From JBGSMX01 sp963790405 (GTDB taxonomy: Bacteria; Actinomycetota; Coriobacteriia; Anaerosomatales; JAGXFU01), in contig CAWBOJ010000003.1 of NCBI GenBank assembly GCA_963790405.1, positions 558,001 through 622,000 of the forward strand: a stretch of 64,000 nt of DNA, given 5' to 3'. A program made the position numbers and the translations under genes. Shown in pieces: positions 36,956-47,462 of this stretch. Below the pieces are notes generated by a model that worked only from the letters and a program-made list of their open reading frames with translations, had not been told where the DNA came from and searched no databases. Every line of letters begins with the position of its first letter. Position 1 is the first letter of the stretch.

Positions 36956-38634
36956 GTGGACGAAGCTCGTTGGAGAGCCCGTGGTCCCGTGATCGCAGAC
37001 CCGGACGTCCTCGGCGAAGCCTCGACCGAGCAGGCAGGCGACAACGAGGTGATCGAGCCGGACGCGAGGCCCGCAACTGTCGAGCCGTGCCGGATACTGC
37101 AGGCGAATGGGGCAGGTGCATGGCGCACACTGCTGAATGCCAGCGTCTCGGGCGGTGTCGCGACCTTCACGATCCCCGAAGATTCTTGCCCGCTTGAACT
37201 GACATTCTCTGTCTACACCTGGCCCGATGACGTCATACCGAACCTGAGCACGGGTATTTCCCTATGACGTGCAGATTCATCTCGACTCGTGACGGGCGTG
37301 TACGGTCCCGGTACGCATACGTCGAGGGTGCCGATTCCCGATTGCGGCTACTACCAGACGGACCGAATCTCGGTCCGCCGATCTATGAGCTGGCGAGCTA
37401 TGGCCATCCTCACGACAAGATCATCGCTTGGAGTCTGGGCGGAGAGCAGTGTCCCGAGACGGCCGACATCACGGTCGTCAAGTTCAACGACTTGAACGAG
37501 AACGGCGTGCTCGACGACGGAGAGCCGTACGTCGAAGGCGTCGAGATCACCATCGAAGGCGCCGAGTACACCGACTCGGCCAACACAGACGCCAGCGGCA
37601 CAGTCGTGTTCAGCGACCTGTACGCAGGCAGCTACACCATCGACGAGGTAGTGCCCGACGGCTGGTTCGCCACAGTCGAGCTTCCCATCGTGGTGGACCT
37701 GGTCGAGGGTCAGGACCAGATGGTCTACATCGGCAACGCCGAGGTAGTGCCCGATCCCATCCCGGCCGACATCACGGTCGTCAAGTTCAACGACTTGAAC
37801 GAGAACGGCGTGCTCGACGACGGAGAGCCGTACGTCGAAGGCGTCGAGATCACCATCGAAGGCGCCGAGTACACCGACTCGGCCAACACAGACGCCAGCG
37901 GCACGGTCGTGTTCAGCGACCTGTACGCAGGCAGCTACACCATCGACGAGGTAGTGCCCGACGGCTGGTTCGCCACAGTCGAGCTTCCCATCGTGGTGGA
38001 CCTGGTCGAGGGTCAGGACCAGATGGTCTACATCGGCAACGCCGAAGAAGAGCTTCCGTTCACTTATCTGGATCTAGCGATCGAGAAGAAGGCGGACGTG
38101 GAGACGGCAACCACCGGTGACATCATCACCTACACGCTCACATATCGGAACCTGGGTTCGGTCGAGGCCTCTGACTTCACGATCACCGACGACTTCGATG
38201 AGACGCTCGTCGAGATCGTTGACAGTGCTGGCGGCGTGGTTGCTGACGGCACGATAGTGTGGAGTCTGACAGGTCCGCTCGCGCTCGAGGATGGAGATCA
38301 GACGATCACCTACACGGCGCGCGTACTCGGTCCGATTCCCGCGCAGGGAGCTCAGATCGACAACGTCGTAGTCATCAACCACCCACGCGATGAGAATCCG
38401 GAGAACGATACCGGCAGCGAGACCGTCGCCGCGGAGCCGTACCTTCCGTTCACTCCGCAGCCACAGCCGCAGCCAGAGCCTGAGGTCACTTCGGTGCCGA
38501 CGGCTGCACCGACGGCCACAGATCCAGAGCCGTTCCTTCCCTTCACGGGCGGCGAGTCGCTTCTGATGGCTCTTCTGGCGGGAGTGGCCGTGCTGACGGG
38601 TCTTGCACTCAGAAGAGTCGGTGCTGACAACTGA
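36956..38634 (+). pseudogene. LPFTG-anchored SdrD-B repeat surface protein (adhesin 1), frameshifted near its 5' end
   Basis: Cell-wall surface protein. 36956-37460 encodes a cysteine-containing N-terminal domain in two or three frames (breaks near 37255, 37300 and 37360). From 37461 the frame is clean: two SdrD-B-like domains of 101 residues that are almost identical (37461-37743 and 37764-38046), a DUF11-like domain beginning LDLAIEKKAD (38065 on), a proline/glutamate linker and the sorting signal LPFTGG at 38536, a membrane helix and a short basic tail RRVGADN. Likely exported and linked to the wall by the sortase at 47463. A signal peptide may lie upstream in the broken region. Confidence 0.75.
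37461..38046 (+). repeat. Two near-identical 303-bp tandem units in adhesin 1
   Basis: The unit beginning GGCCGACATC at 37461 recurs at 37764, 303 bases on. Across about 283 bases the only difference noticed is A against G in ACAGTCGTG/ACGGTCGTG, at about 37600 and 37903. Each encodes one SdrD-B domain (ITVVKFNDLNENGVLDDGEP onward) with DxNxxG calcium-type loops. Confidence 0.9.
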
Positions 38635-38678
38635 TACGAGGTCGAGAGACATGCAAGATGGGTCTCCGGAAGCCTTGC

Positions 38679-38707
38679 AGGAGCCGCCCCAGACGGGGGC
38701 GGCTCCT
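38679..38707 (+). terminator. Terminator after adhesin 1
   Basis: A 12-bp stem, AGGAGCCGCCCC at 38679-38690 and its complement at 38696-38707, with a five-base loop, followed by CAGTTGTG. It lies 45 bases after the adhesin 1 stop and separates it from the giant adhesin's leader. Confidence 0.8.
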
Positions 38708-38734
38708 CAGTTGTGAACACGAATAAAGCCGCAG

Positions 38735-38980
38735 CTCAAAAGTAGGAATCCTACCTCGCTCCTACTACCGGAGGATAGGTTTCACCCGCACCGACACCCC
38801 TGGCCAGGGTAGAAAGGAGCCAGGGTAAACCGTACATAGCGTATGGCTTCCCGGACAGGCGGACCAAGAGCGACCTGGTTACGGGAGACGAAGAAGCGTC
38901 GGAATCTACTCGGTCACTGTACGTCCGACGCCGAGTCAATGGTGAGACCGACCCGTGCACGAGTGGGTCGGTTTCTTGTG
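38735..38980 (+). promoter_or_regulatory. Highly structured leader of the giant adhesin, possible riboswitch/attenuator
   Basis: About 245 bases with no gene but many matched helices: CCCTGGC/GCCAGGG (38789-38833), CCGTAC/GTATGG (about 38829-38845), TCCCG/CGGGA enclosing CAGGCG/GCGACCTG (about 38848-38887), GACG/CGTC (38887-38900) and ACTCGGT/GCCGAGT (38907-38935). They end in a terminator-like stem, AGACCGACCC (38945-38954) with GGGTCGGTTT (38965-38974) followed by CTTGTG. No known class was matched with confidence. Downstream, GGAGGGTGGGAG precedes ATG 39036. Confidence 0.5.
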
Positions 38981-39035
38981 TCCTCAGGGGTAAGTCCGGT
39001 GGGGTCGTGCCCGAGCACTGGAGGGTGGGAGTCCC

Positions 39036-42000
39036 ATGACACGGAGCATTCATCGCAGGTCCATGGCCTCGCGACTGCTCTGCGCGTACGTCGTACTCGT
39101 CGTAATCGTGTCGTTCGCCGGCGTCGGCTATGCCGTCCCCGGGAGCCACGGTTCGACAAGTCCGGCGTCCAACGAGAGCACCGCGGCTGTACCGCCGGCG
39201 GCAGAAGAGCCGGTAGTCGTACCGCCTGAGGACGAGGTGGTTGCGCCGGATGAAGAGGCGCCTGCCCCTGAAGAGGAGCCGGTTGTCACCGAGGAGCCGC
39301 CGGCCGAAGAGCCTGCAGCCGAGGAGCCTGCTCGCTGAAGAGCCTGCAGCCGAGGAGCCGCAGGACGAAGCGGTCGCTACTCCTGCCAAGGTCTCACCAC
39401 TCGATCCGGAACCGCTCGTGGCGGGGCCTCTGGGCGACGGTGACATTGGTGCGTACGCGACAGCCAAGGGAATCTACCCCACGTACGTAGACCCGTGGGA
39501 AGACCACTCTTGTTCGTATGACACATTCAAGCTCGAGAACGCGACTCTCACAAACGGTGTCCACAACGTGCCCGGCGGCGGCACGATCGAGATCAAGAAC
39601 CTGACCAGCAACCACTTCGACTTCGTCGCGACTGGTTTGGTCATCCGCCACGTTCAGGTCAAGGCAGGCACAGGCGAGTTCGTTTACAACTACGATTCGC
39701 TCAATCCACAGGGCACGGACTCTGACCAGGGGCTGTACTCGGTCTACAAGGAGATCGAGACATCGTGTGACTATCGGGATATCAGTCACATCGAGTTCTG
39801 CTACACGCGACCGACACCGAGTCAGGCGCACATCATCATCACCAAGTACCAAGATGATGACCGTGACGGCTGGCGCGACGGTAGCGAAGACTGGCTCGAC
39901 GGTTTCCAGTTCGTGCTCGAGAAGTACGATCCCATCACCAAAGCTGTGACTCCACTCGTCGACCCGTTGACCGGGACGGCTCCGATGATCCGGTGGTCCG
40001 ACAAGAATAATGGCGGACAAGCGGACTTCGGGATGTGGCCATTTGGGTGGTATCAGATTTCCGAGGTGCTCACATCGGGACAGATCGCCGCTGGTTGGTT
40101 CTGCACGGACGCTGAGGGGTACGTCCGGCAGTTCAACCACGTTCGCGAGGCGAACGGTCAAGAGGAGGATCAGACTAAATGGTTCGGTAACAGTCAGCTC
40201 GAGAAGTTCACGAAGACATTCGAACTCGTCTACGACGGCGAGGTGCCCGCGAGCACGACGTTCCACGTCCACTACAAGGTCGATGGAGTCGAGCACTACC
40301 TGGATCTTGCGGGCACAAGCAGCCCGTTCACGGCTTCGGAGAAGCTGTTCGAAGGTGTCAAGATCACCGATGTTCGCTGGGACGCGGTCTGGACACCCGG
40401 TGCTGGCAGTCCGGTGCACATCCCGCTCGGTACGTCGGACGATGACCCGTGCCTGACGAAAGATCTCAAGAACACCTTCACGTACAAGGGCGAGATTGAC
40501 GGTCACAAGTATGAGGACAAGAACGCTGATGGTCACAAAGACACCGGCGACCTTGGACTTGAGGGTTGGAAGATATACCTGGAGCGCAAGGTCGGTACAG
40601 CGTGGGTGCCCTATCCCACGTTCGCCGTGACCAATGCCAGCGGCTACTACTCGATCAAGGGCATTCTGCCGGGTAGCTATCGTGTGCATGAGGATATCGC
40701 TGCGCAAACGCCTCCCGACTGGACGTGTTCGAACCCGGCTTCGGGCTACTACACGACTACGCTCGACGCTGGCGGAGCTTCTGAGGTGACGATTGCATGT
40801 CATCACAAGCGCACCCTGGATTTCCTGAACTGGGCGCCAGCGACAATTCGCGGCATGAAGTACGAGGATCTCAACGGAGACGGTATCCACGATTCGAACG
40901 AACCCGGGCTTGAGGGCTGGAGGGTCTTCGTCGACTACAACGGAGACGGGGTGCTGAATCTGGCACCTGGCACACTTCCGTATGGCCCGGAACCGTATGA
41001 CGATACAGATGCTCTCGGCAACTACGAGATCACCGGGGTGCACCCGGGCACCTTCTGGGTACTCGAAGAGATGCTGCCTGGCTGGTTCCAGTCCGATCCC
41101 GGTGCCGACAACTTCGGTCACCTGGTGACATTCGAATCCAGTGAAGTCTACGAGAAGGATCTCGAGTCTGACTACGACTTCGGCAACTGGACGTATGCCA
41201 CGAAGTCCGGCATGAAGTTCGAGGACATGAACGCCAACGGAGTCTACGACGCCGGCGACAAGCCTCTCGGCGGAATCAGGGTCTACGTTGAGATCGACGG
41301 GATCGCAGGCTTCACGGCTGGCGACCTATTCGATATCACGGACGGCTCAGACGGCAGCTACTTCATCGGCAATGTTCCTCTCGGCACCTACAACGTGTAT
41401 GAGGACATCGCGGGCACCGACTGGATCCAGTCGTTCCCGGCCGAAGGCCACTACGAGGTGAACTTCACGTCGTCGCTCGAGGACACCGGAAACGACTTCG
41501 GCAACTGGATGCCTGCATCGATCGAGGGCACCAAGTCCAACGACGTCGAAGCCAACGGTGTGTTCGACGACGGGGACTACGGCATGTCGGGTTGGACCAT
41601 CTACGTCGACTACAACGACAACGGTGAGTTCGATACCGACCCAACCACGCTCCCGTACGGCCCTGAGCCTTCCGACGTGACCGACGTCAACGGCCACTAC
41701 GAGATCGATGACGTGCACCCTGGTGCCTTCACGGTGCGCGAGGTCGACCAGGCGGGCTGGACACAGTCGCGCGGAGACTTCGACGTCACGTTTGAGTCGC
41801 GCGGTCACTACGGCGCCGAGGGCGAGTATCACTTCCTCAACTGGACGACGACCGATCTGCACGGCTACAAGTTCGAAGACATGAACGCCGACGGGGTCAA
41901 GGATCCCGGCGAAGTGACACCTGGCATCGCGTTCACGATCGCGCTCACAGGTACCGACTACATGGGCGGCAGCGTGTATGCCACGACCACGACCGATCCC

Positions 42001-45000
42001 AGTAACAACGGCTACTACGAGTTCACCGATATCGTCCCAGGCACCTACGTGGTGTCCGAGATGGTTCCGACCGGTTGGACGCAATCCTTCCCGGCGGCCA
42101 GTTTCTACGACGTGACGATTCCCACCCTTGTTGGGGCCGCTGCTGAGATGAGCTACGACTTCGGCAACTGGAGGTACGCCACGAAGTCCGGCATGAAGTT
42201 CGAGGACATGAACGCCAACGGAGTCTACGACGCTGGCGACAAGCCTCTCGGCGGAATCAGGATGTTCGTCGAGTCGTGGGAAACGGCGTATACGCGCAGG
42301 CGACCGTTCGATATCACGGAAGCAGACGGCAGTTACTTCATCGACAATGTTCCTCTCGGCACCTACAACGTGTATGAGGACATCGCCGGCACCGACTGGA
42401 TCCAGTCGTTCCCGGACGATCCCAACTACTACGAGGTCGACTTCACGTCGTCGCTCGAGGACACCGGCAACGACTTCGGCAACTGGATGCCCGCATCGAT
42501 CGAGGGCACCAAGTCCAACGACCTCGAAGCCAACGGTGTGTTCGACGACGGAGACTACGGCATGTCGGGTTGGACCATCTACGTCGACTACAACGACAAC
42601 GGTGAGTTCGATACCGACCCAAGCACGCTCCCGTACGGCTCTGAGCCTTCCGACGTAACCGACGTCAACGGCCACTACGAGATCGATGACGTGCACCCTG
42701 GTGCCTTCACGGTGCGCGAGGTCGACCAGGCGGGTTGGACACAGTCGCGCGGAGACTTCGACGTCACCTTCGAGTCGCGGGGTCACTACGGCTCCGAAGG
42801 CGAGTCGCACTTCCTCAACTGGACGACGACCGATCTGCACGGCTACAAGTTCGAAGACATGGATGCCGACGGGGTCAAGGATCCCGGCGAAGTCACACCT
42901 GGCATCGCATTCACGATCGCGCTCACAGGTACCGACTACATGGGCGGCAGCGTGTATGCCACGACCACGACCGATCCTGGCAACAACGGCTACTACGAGT
43001 TCACCGATCTCGTCCCAGGCACCTACGTGGTGTCCGAGATGGTACCTGCCGATTGGACGCAGTCCTTCCCGGCGAGCAGCTTCTACGATGTGACGATTCC
43101 CACCATCGGGGCCGCCTCTGAGATGAGCTACGACTTCGGCAACTGGACACATGCCACGAAGGCCGGCATGAAGTTCGAGGACATGAACGCCAACGGAATC
43201 TATGACGCCGGCGACAAGCCTCTCGGCGGAATCAGGATGTTCGTCGACGTTGTGGTAAACGGTGTATACGACACAGGCGAGCCATATGGCATCACGGCCT
43301 TGAATGGTAGCTACTTCATCGACAACGTCCCCCCCGGCACCTACAAGGTGTACGAGGACATCGCGGGCACCGACTGGATCCAGTCGTTCCCGACCGAAGG
43401 CTACTACGAGGTGAACTTCACATCGTCACTCGAGGACACCGGCAACGACTTCGGCAACTGGATGCCCGCATCGATCGAGGGCACCAAGTCCAACGACCTC
43501 GAAGCCAACGGTGTGTTCGACGACGGGGACTACGGCATGTCGGGTTGGACCATCTACGTCGACTACAACGACAACGGTGAGTTCGATACCGACCCAACCA
43601 CGCTCCCGTACGGCCCTGAGCCTTCCGACGTGACCGACGTCAACGGCCACTACGAGATCGATGACGTGCACCCTGGTGCCTTCACGGTGCGCGAGGTCGA
43701 CCAGGCGGGCTGGACACAGTCGCGCGGAGACTTCGACGTCACGTTTGAGTCGCAGGGTCACTACGGCGACGAGGGCGAGTATCACTTCCTCAACTGGACG
43801 ACAACCGATCTGCACGGCTACAAGTTCGAAGACATGGATGCCGACGGGGTCAAGGATCCCGGCGAAGTCACACCTGCCATCGCGTTCACGATCGCGCTCA
43901 CAGGTACCGACTACATGGGCGGCAGCGTGTATGCCACGACCACGACCGATCCCAGTAACAACGGCTACTACGAGTTCACCGATATCGTCCCAGGCACCTA
44001 CGTGGTGTCCGAGATGGTACCTGCCGGTTGGACGCAGTCCTTCCCGGCGAGCAGCTTCTACGATGTGACGACCTACTCCGATGTGGCTGTCGAGATGAGC
44101 TATGACTTCGGCAACTGGACGACGAGCGGACTTCACGGCTACAAGTACGAAGACAAGAACGCCAACGGCATCGACGACGGTGAGCCGGGTCTCGAGGACT
44201 GGGAGATCCGTATCGAGGGCACGACCGGTTGGGATGCGGCTTTCGTCGCCACCACAACCACCGATGCCGACGGCTACTGGGAGTTCGACGAGATTCCTCC
44301 TGGCACCTACACCATCAGTGAGGTCCAGCAGGATGGTTGGACCCAATCGTATCCTGCCGATCCTGGAACCTACGAGGACTTGACGCTTGAGTCCGGCGAG
44401 AATCCCGAGGAGAGCTTCGACTTCCTCAACTGGACGACGACCGGACTTCACGGCTACAAGTACGAAGACAAGAACGCCAACGGCATCGACGACGGTGAGC
44501 CGGGTCTCGAGGACTGGGAGATCCGTATCGAGGGCACGACCGGTTGGGATGCGGCTTTCGTCGCCACCACAACCACCGATGCCGACGGCTACTGGGAGTT
44601 CGACGAGATTCCTCCTGGCACCTACACCATCAGTGAGGTCCAGCAGGATGGTTGGACCCAATCGTATCCTGCCGATCCTGGAACCTACGAGGACTTGACG
44701 CTTGAGTCCGGCGACAATCCCGAGGAGAGCTTCGACTTCCTCAACTGGTCTCCCGCCGACCCGCACGGCTACAAGATCCACGACCTCAACGCCAACGGCG
44801 TCGATGACGGTGAGCCGCGTCTTGAGGGCTGGGAGATCCGCGTCGAAGGTACGACCGGCTGGGGCGGTGCGTATGTGGCCACCACAACCACCGATGCGAA
44901 TGGCTACTGGGAGTTCGACGAGATTCCTCCTGGAACCTACACAATCACGGAAGTTCAGCAGGACGGTTGGACTCAGTCCTGGCCGCTGAATGATGGCGGG

Positions 45001-46282
45001 CACGACATGACGCTTGAGTCTGGCGAGATTCCCGAGGAGAGCTTCGATTTCCTCAACTGGACGACTGCCACCAAGTTCGGCATGAAGTTCTACGATGCCG
45101 ATGGCGATGGGCTGGAAATGGAAGACGGCGAGTTTGGTCTGAAAGACTGGACCATCTTCGTCGACTACAACTGGAACGGTGTTCTTGACACCGATTCGGA
45201 GCTCGGCCTGGAGCCATCGGGCGTGACCGATGCCGACGGCTTGTACACCATCGACGGCATCATCCCTGGCTACTATCCGGTACGCGAGGTCAACGACGAT
45301 CCGGACTGGATGAACACGTATCCGCTCATGGGCGCCTACTACGAGACGTTCGTTTCCCAGGGCGTGTACGAGGACAACGACTTCGGCAACACCACGAAGG
45401 TGGACAAGACCTTCGAGCTGACGTTTGAGGCCGAGGCTCCTGCGGATACGACCTTCACGGTCACGTTCTCTACCGAGTACGTGCCGCGCATCATCGATCA
45501 GATTCCGTTCGATGACGCGATCGTCAACTCGGCGTTGCTGGTTGGCCCCGAGAGCCACGAACTCGATCTTGTCGAAACTCCGGCTGGATCCGGTGTGTAC
45601 AAGGCCGCGCTTCCTGTGTGGCCGCAGACTCTCATCACTGGAGTCGAATGGTGGGCTGGCTACAAGGGCGAGCGGATCAAGCTTGGTGACGGTGTCGCCG
45701 AGGAACTGATCGATGCTCCGATGATCAACGAGTTCGAGTACGATGCACGCGCTTTCGGTAGCAAGTGGAACGACACGGACTTGACCGTGGGCACCGGAGA
45801 CGGTATCTGGGACAAGGCTACCGAGCCAGGCATCGAAGGGTGGACCATCCAGCTCTACCGCAAGAACCTTTCAGGTGACTGGGTGCTCTACGATGTGGCG
45901 GTAACGGATGCGGACGGCGCTATGCGTTTGCCGACCTGCTTCCTGGTGAGTACTACGCCGCAGAGGTCATTCCGATCGATCCCGGCAGCGGGCGACCCTG
46001 TGGGTGCAGTCCGCAGGTCCTGCCGGCGAGGGAGACGAAGCCTTCGCGGTGGCAGACGGTGCCGAGGTCGGCCCCATCGACTTCGGCAACTACGAGCCGT
46101 TCATGCCGTTCACTCCCGAGACTCCGGAGACTCCCGAGACTCCCGTGACGCCTGCCAAGACAACGACGACCGAGCCGTTCCTGCCCTTCACGGGTGGCGA
46201 AGCACTACTGCTGATCGCGGTCATGCTCATGGCTGCGGCAGCCGGTGTCGCTCTTCGTCAGCACGGCAAGCGTGCAGCATAA
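39036..46282 (+). CDS. Giant LPFTG-anchored SdrD-B repeat surface protein (adhesin 2; three frameshifts)
   Basis: A wall-anchored surface protein of about 2,415 residues. ATG 39036 starts a signal peptide (LLCAYVVLVVIVSFAGVGYA), then an EEPA-rich linker where one base error near 39330 shifts the frame. An N-terminal domain with several cysteines (39480-40200), about 17 SdrD-B-type repeats with calcium-loop motifs such as DMNANGVYDAGD (39835-45880), and two related bracket domains beginning KTFEL (40213 and 45409) follow. Errors near 45920 and 45998 shift the last part, which ends with a TPETP linker, LPFTGG at 46181, a membrane helix and RQHGKRAA. Such rigid calcium-stabilised stalks carry adhesive tips away from the cell; the ligand is unknown. 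Confidence 0.85.
41185..44112 (+). repeat. Three ~975-bp super-repeats in the giant adhesin
   Basis: AACTGG...GGCATGAAGTTC marks the start of each unit at 41185, 42166 and 43141 (periods 981 and 975, with the third ending at 44112). Each unit encodes three different SdrD-B domains in fixed order (GMKFEDMNANG, EGTKSNDxEANG, HGYKFEDMxADG), and the units are nearly identical in long stretches at the DNA level. Confidence 0.9.
44113..45054 (+). repeat. Three ~315-bp repeats in the giant adhesin
   Basis: Units start at 44113, 44428 and 44743. The first two are identical except for a few bases; the third is diverged. Each encodes one SdrD-B domain (HGYKYEDKNANGIDDGEPG in the first two). The step is 315, 315 and 312 bases. 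Confidence 0.9.
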
Positions 46283-46317
46283 CGAAACACCGCACTAACG
46301 TTTGAGCTAGCAAGCCG

Positions 46318-46347
46318 CAAGGCCCCGACCGGATGGTCGGGGCCTTG
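46318..46347 (+). terminator. Terminator after the giant adhesin
   Basis: A perfect 13-bp stem, CAAGGCCCCGACC at 46318-46330 with its complement at 46335-46347, loop GGAT, then CTCTTCGG. It separates the adhesin from the convergent HEXXH gene. Confidence 0.85.
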
Positions 46348-46426
46348 CTCTTCGGTACGGGGAGATTGGGCTGCTCGTCTGGGACGCGCTTGCTGCGATC
46401 CAGTGCGAGGATGGGGGGTCGCGTTC

Positions 46427-47098
46427 CTACTTGGGGGGTATGTTCTCGCCCCAGTCGATCTGCCCGTTGTCTCTCCAGTCGATGATGTGCCAGACCTCGT
46501 GGTTCAGGATTGTCGACAGACTTGCGGTGTGGCTCGGGTTGACCAGGATGCGACCGCTCTGGTAGTAGGCCACGGCCTGGTAGCCGCCCGGTGTCGTGCC
46601 GATGCTCACGGTCGTACCTGCGAGAATCGGGTACTTGGCGATCAGGCCGGCGAGAATCGCCTTTGCCTGGGAGAGCTCATCGGTGTTCGATGTCGGTGCC
46701 TTGGCAGTCGAGGATGATCCGGAGGTCGTTGTTGCCTTCGGCTTGTCCGGCAGGGTGGCCTGCACTACGACGGCCTGGGCCCGGATGACGGTCGCTTCCA
46801 AGGCCTGCTCGCCCGCTGGATCGTTGACGGCCGGAGCCTTGGGCTCCTCGGCGGCCTGTACGACGACTGCCTGCACGACCGGGGCCTCGGCGAGCGGCTG
46901 CGCCTCTACGAGCACGCGGCCCATCTTGTTGACCGAGGTGGTGACGGGCTGAAGGGAAGTGGCGAATTTCGCCTGAATCGGGTCTGCGTCGAAGTCCTTG
47001 AGTGCGTCTGCTGCTGCAGGTGCGGCGCCAGCGACCATGCTGGCAAGGACGGCAATCGCAAGCAGTCGCGCGGTGAGAGAGTGGATCTTGGTTTTCAT
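46427..47098 (-). CDS. Secreted HEXXH putative metallopeptidase
   Basis: A 223-residue protein. Residues 1-31 are a signal peptide (LLAIAVLASMVAGAAPAAADA). Residues 35-145 are a low-complexity Ala/Val/Glu and Ser/Thr linker. The compact C-terminal region (about 150-223) ends with ILNHEVWHIIDWRDNGQ and IDWGENIPPK; HEVWH is the zinc-binding HEXXH of zincin proteases, and the glutamate of DWGE could be the third ligand. The product is predicted to be exported and to cut proteins outside the cell. Its leader carries a c-di-GMP-I-type riboswitch. Neighbours are two anchored adhesins and a sortase, making them candidate substrates. Catalytic activity is inferred from the motif only. Confidence 0.72.
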   Translation of the reverse strand: MKTKIHSLTARLLAIAVLASMVAGAAPAAADALKDFDADPIQAKFATSLQPVTTSVNKMGRVLVEAQPLAEAPVVQAVVVQAAEEPKAPAVNDPAGEQALEATVIRAQAVVVQATLPDKPKATTTSGSSSTAKAPTSNTDELSQAKAILAGLIAKYPILAGTTVSIGTTPGGYQAVAYYQSGRILVNPSHTASLSTILNHEVWHIIDWRDNGQIDWGENIPPK

Positions 47099-47189
47099 CG
47101 TTCTGCACCCCTAGGTACGAACCTGTTCGCGCATCGACCCGGCTCCTCCCTAAAGTGGCTGGGTGGAACCGGGCCGTTGTGGCTTCGGT

Positions 47190-47288
47190 TGCGTACCCGG
47201 TGGTCCGGCTGTCGTGGGAGGCCTGGTGCCTCCGTTAGACCCGTGACTTTGCGAAGTCCGTCTTTCGACGGGCTGTGCCTTTATCGGG
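47190..47288 (-). promoter_or_regulatory. c-di-GMP-I (GEMM-I-type) riboswitch
   Basis: Read on the minus strand from about 47285 the RNA shows GATAAAGGCACAGCC, a hairpin CCGTC-GAAA-GACGG with the conserved GAAA tetraloop (about 47262-47275), then TTCGCAAAGTCACGGGTCTAA, a core very like the GEMM-I consensus, a second hairpin GGAGGC/GCCTCC (about 47214-47233) and GACAGCCGG (about 47203-47211). This order and these sequences are characteristic of class I cyclic di-GMP riboswitches. The remaining 90 bases before ATG 47098 hold a possible expression platform (CCCGGTTCC pairing GGAGCCGGG). The variant could bind a related dinucleotide such as cGAMP. Confidence 0.75.
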
Positions 47289-47462
47289 GAGCTCGATACG
47301 ATGTGCAACTGTCAAATTCCTTACAGCTTGAGTATCGGCATCATGCGCGCGTGACCTTATAGCGATTTGTGATTTTCGGCACATGTTTTGTGCGACGACG
47401 GTCACATCTTGAGCACGCACGCGGACTCGCCGAGGCGTTATGCTGTAGACGGAGGCAACGAC

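Noticed and set aside
38880..38980. Cobalamin riboswitch or c-di-GMP-II riboswitch in the adhesin leader
   Set aside because: Only isolated fragments match; key conserved boxes are missing, so no class was assigned.
41185..45054. CRISPR-like direct repeats
   Set aside because: Repeats are 312-981 bases, in frame and coding; there are no short repeats with unique spacers and no cas genes.
39394..45558. Very long open frames on the minus strand opposite the giant adhesin (575, 601 and 710 codons)
   Set aside because: They mirror the repeat pattern and codon bias of the sense gene, have no family features, no ribosome sites and repeat wherever the sense repeats do.
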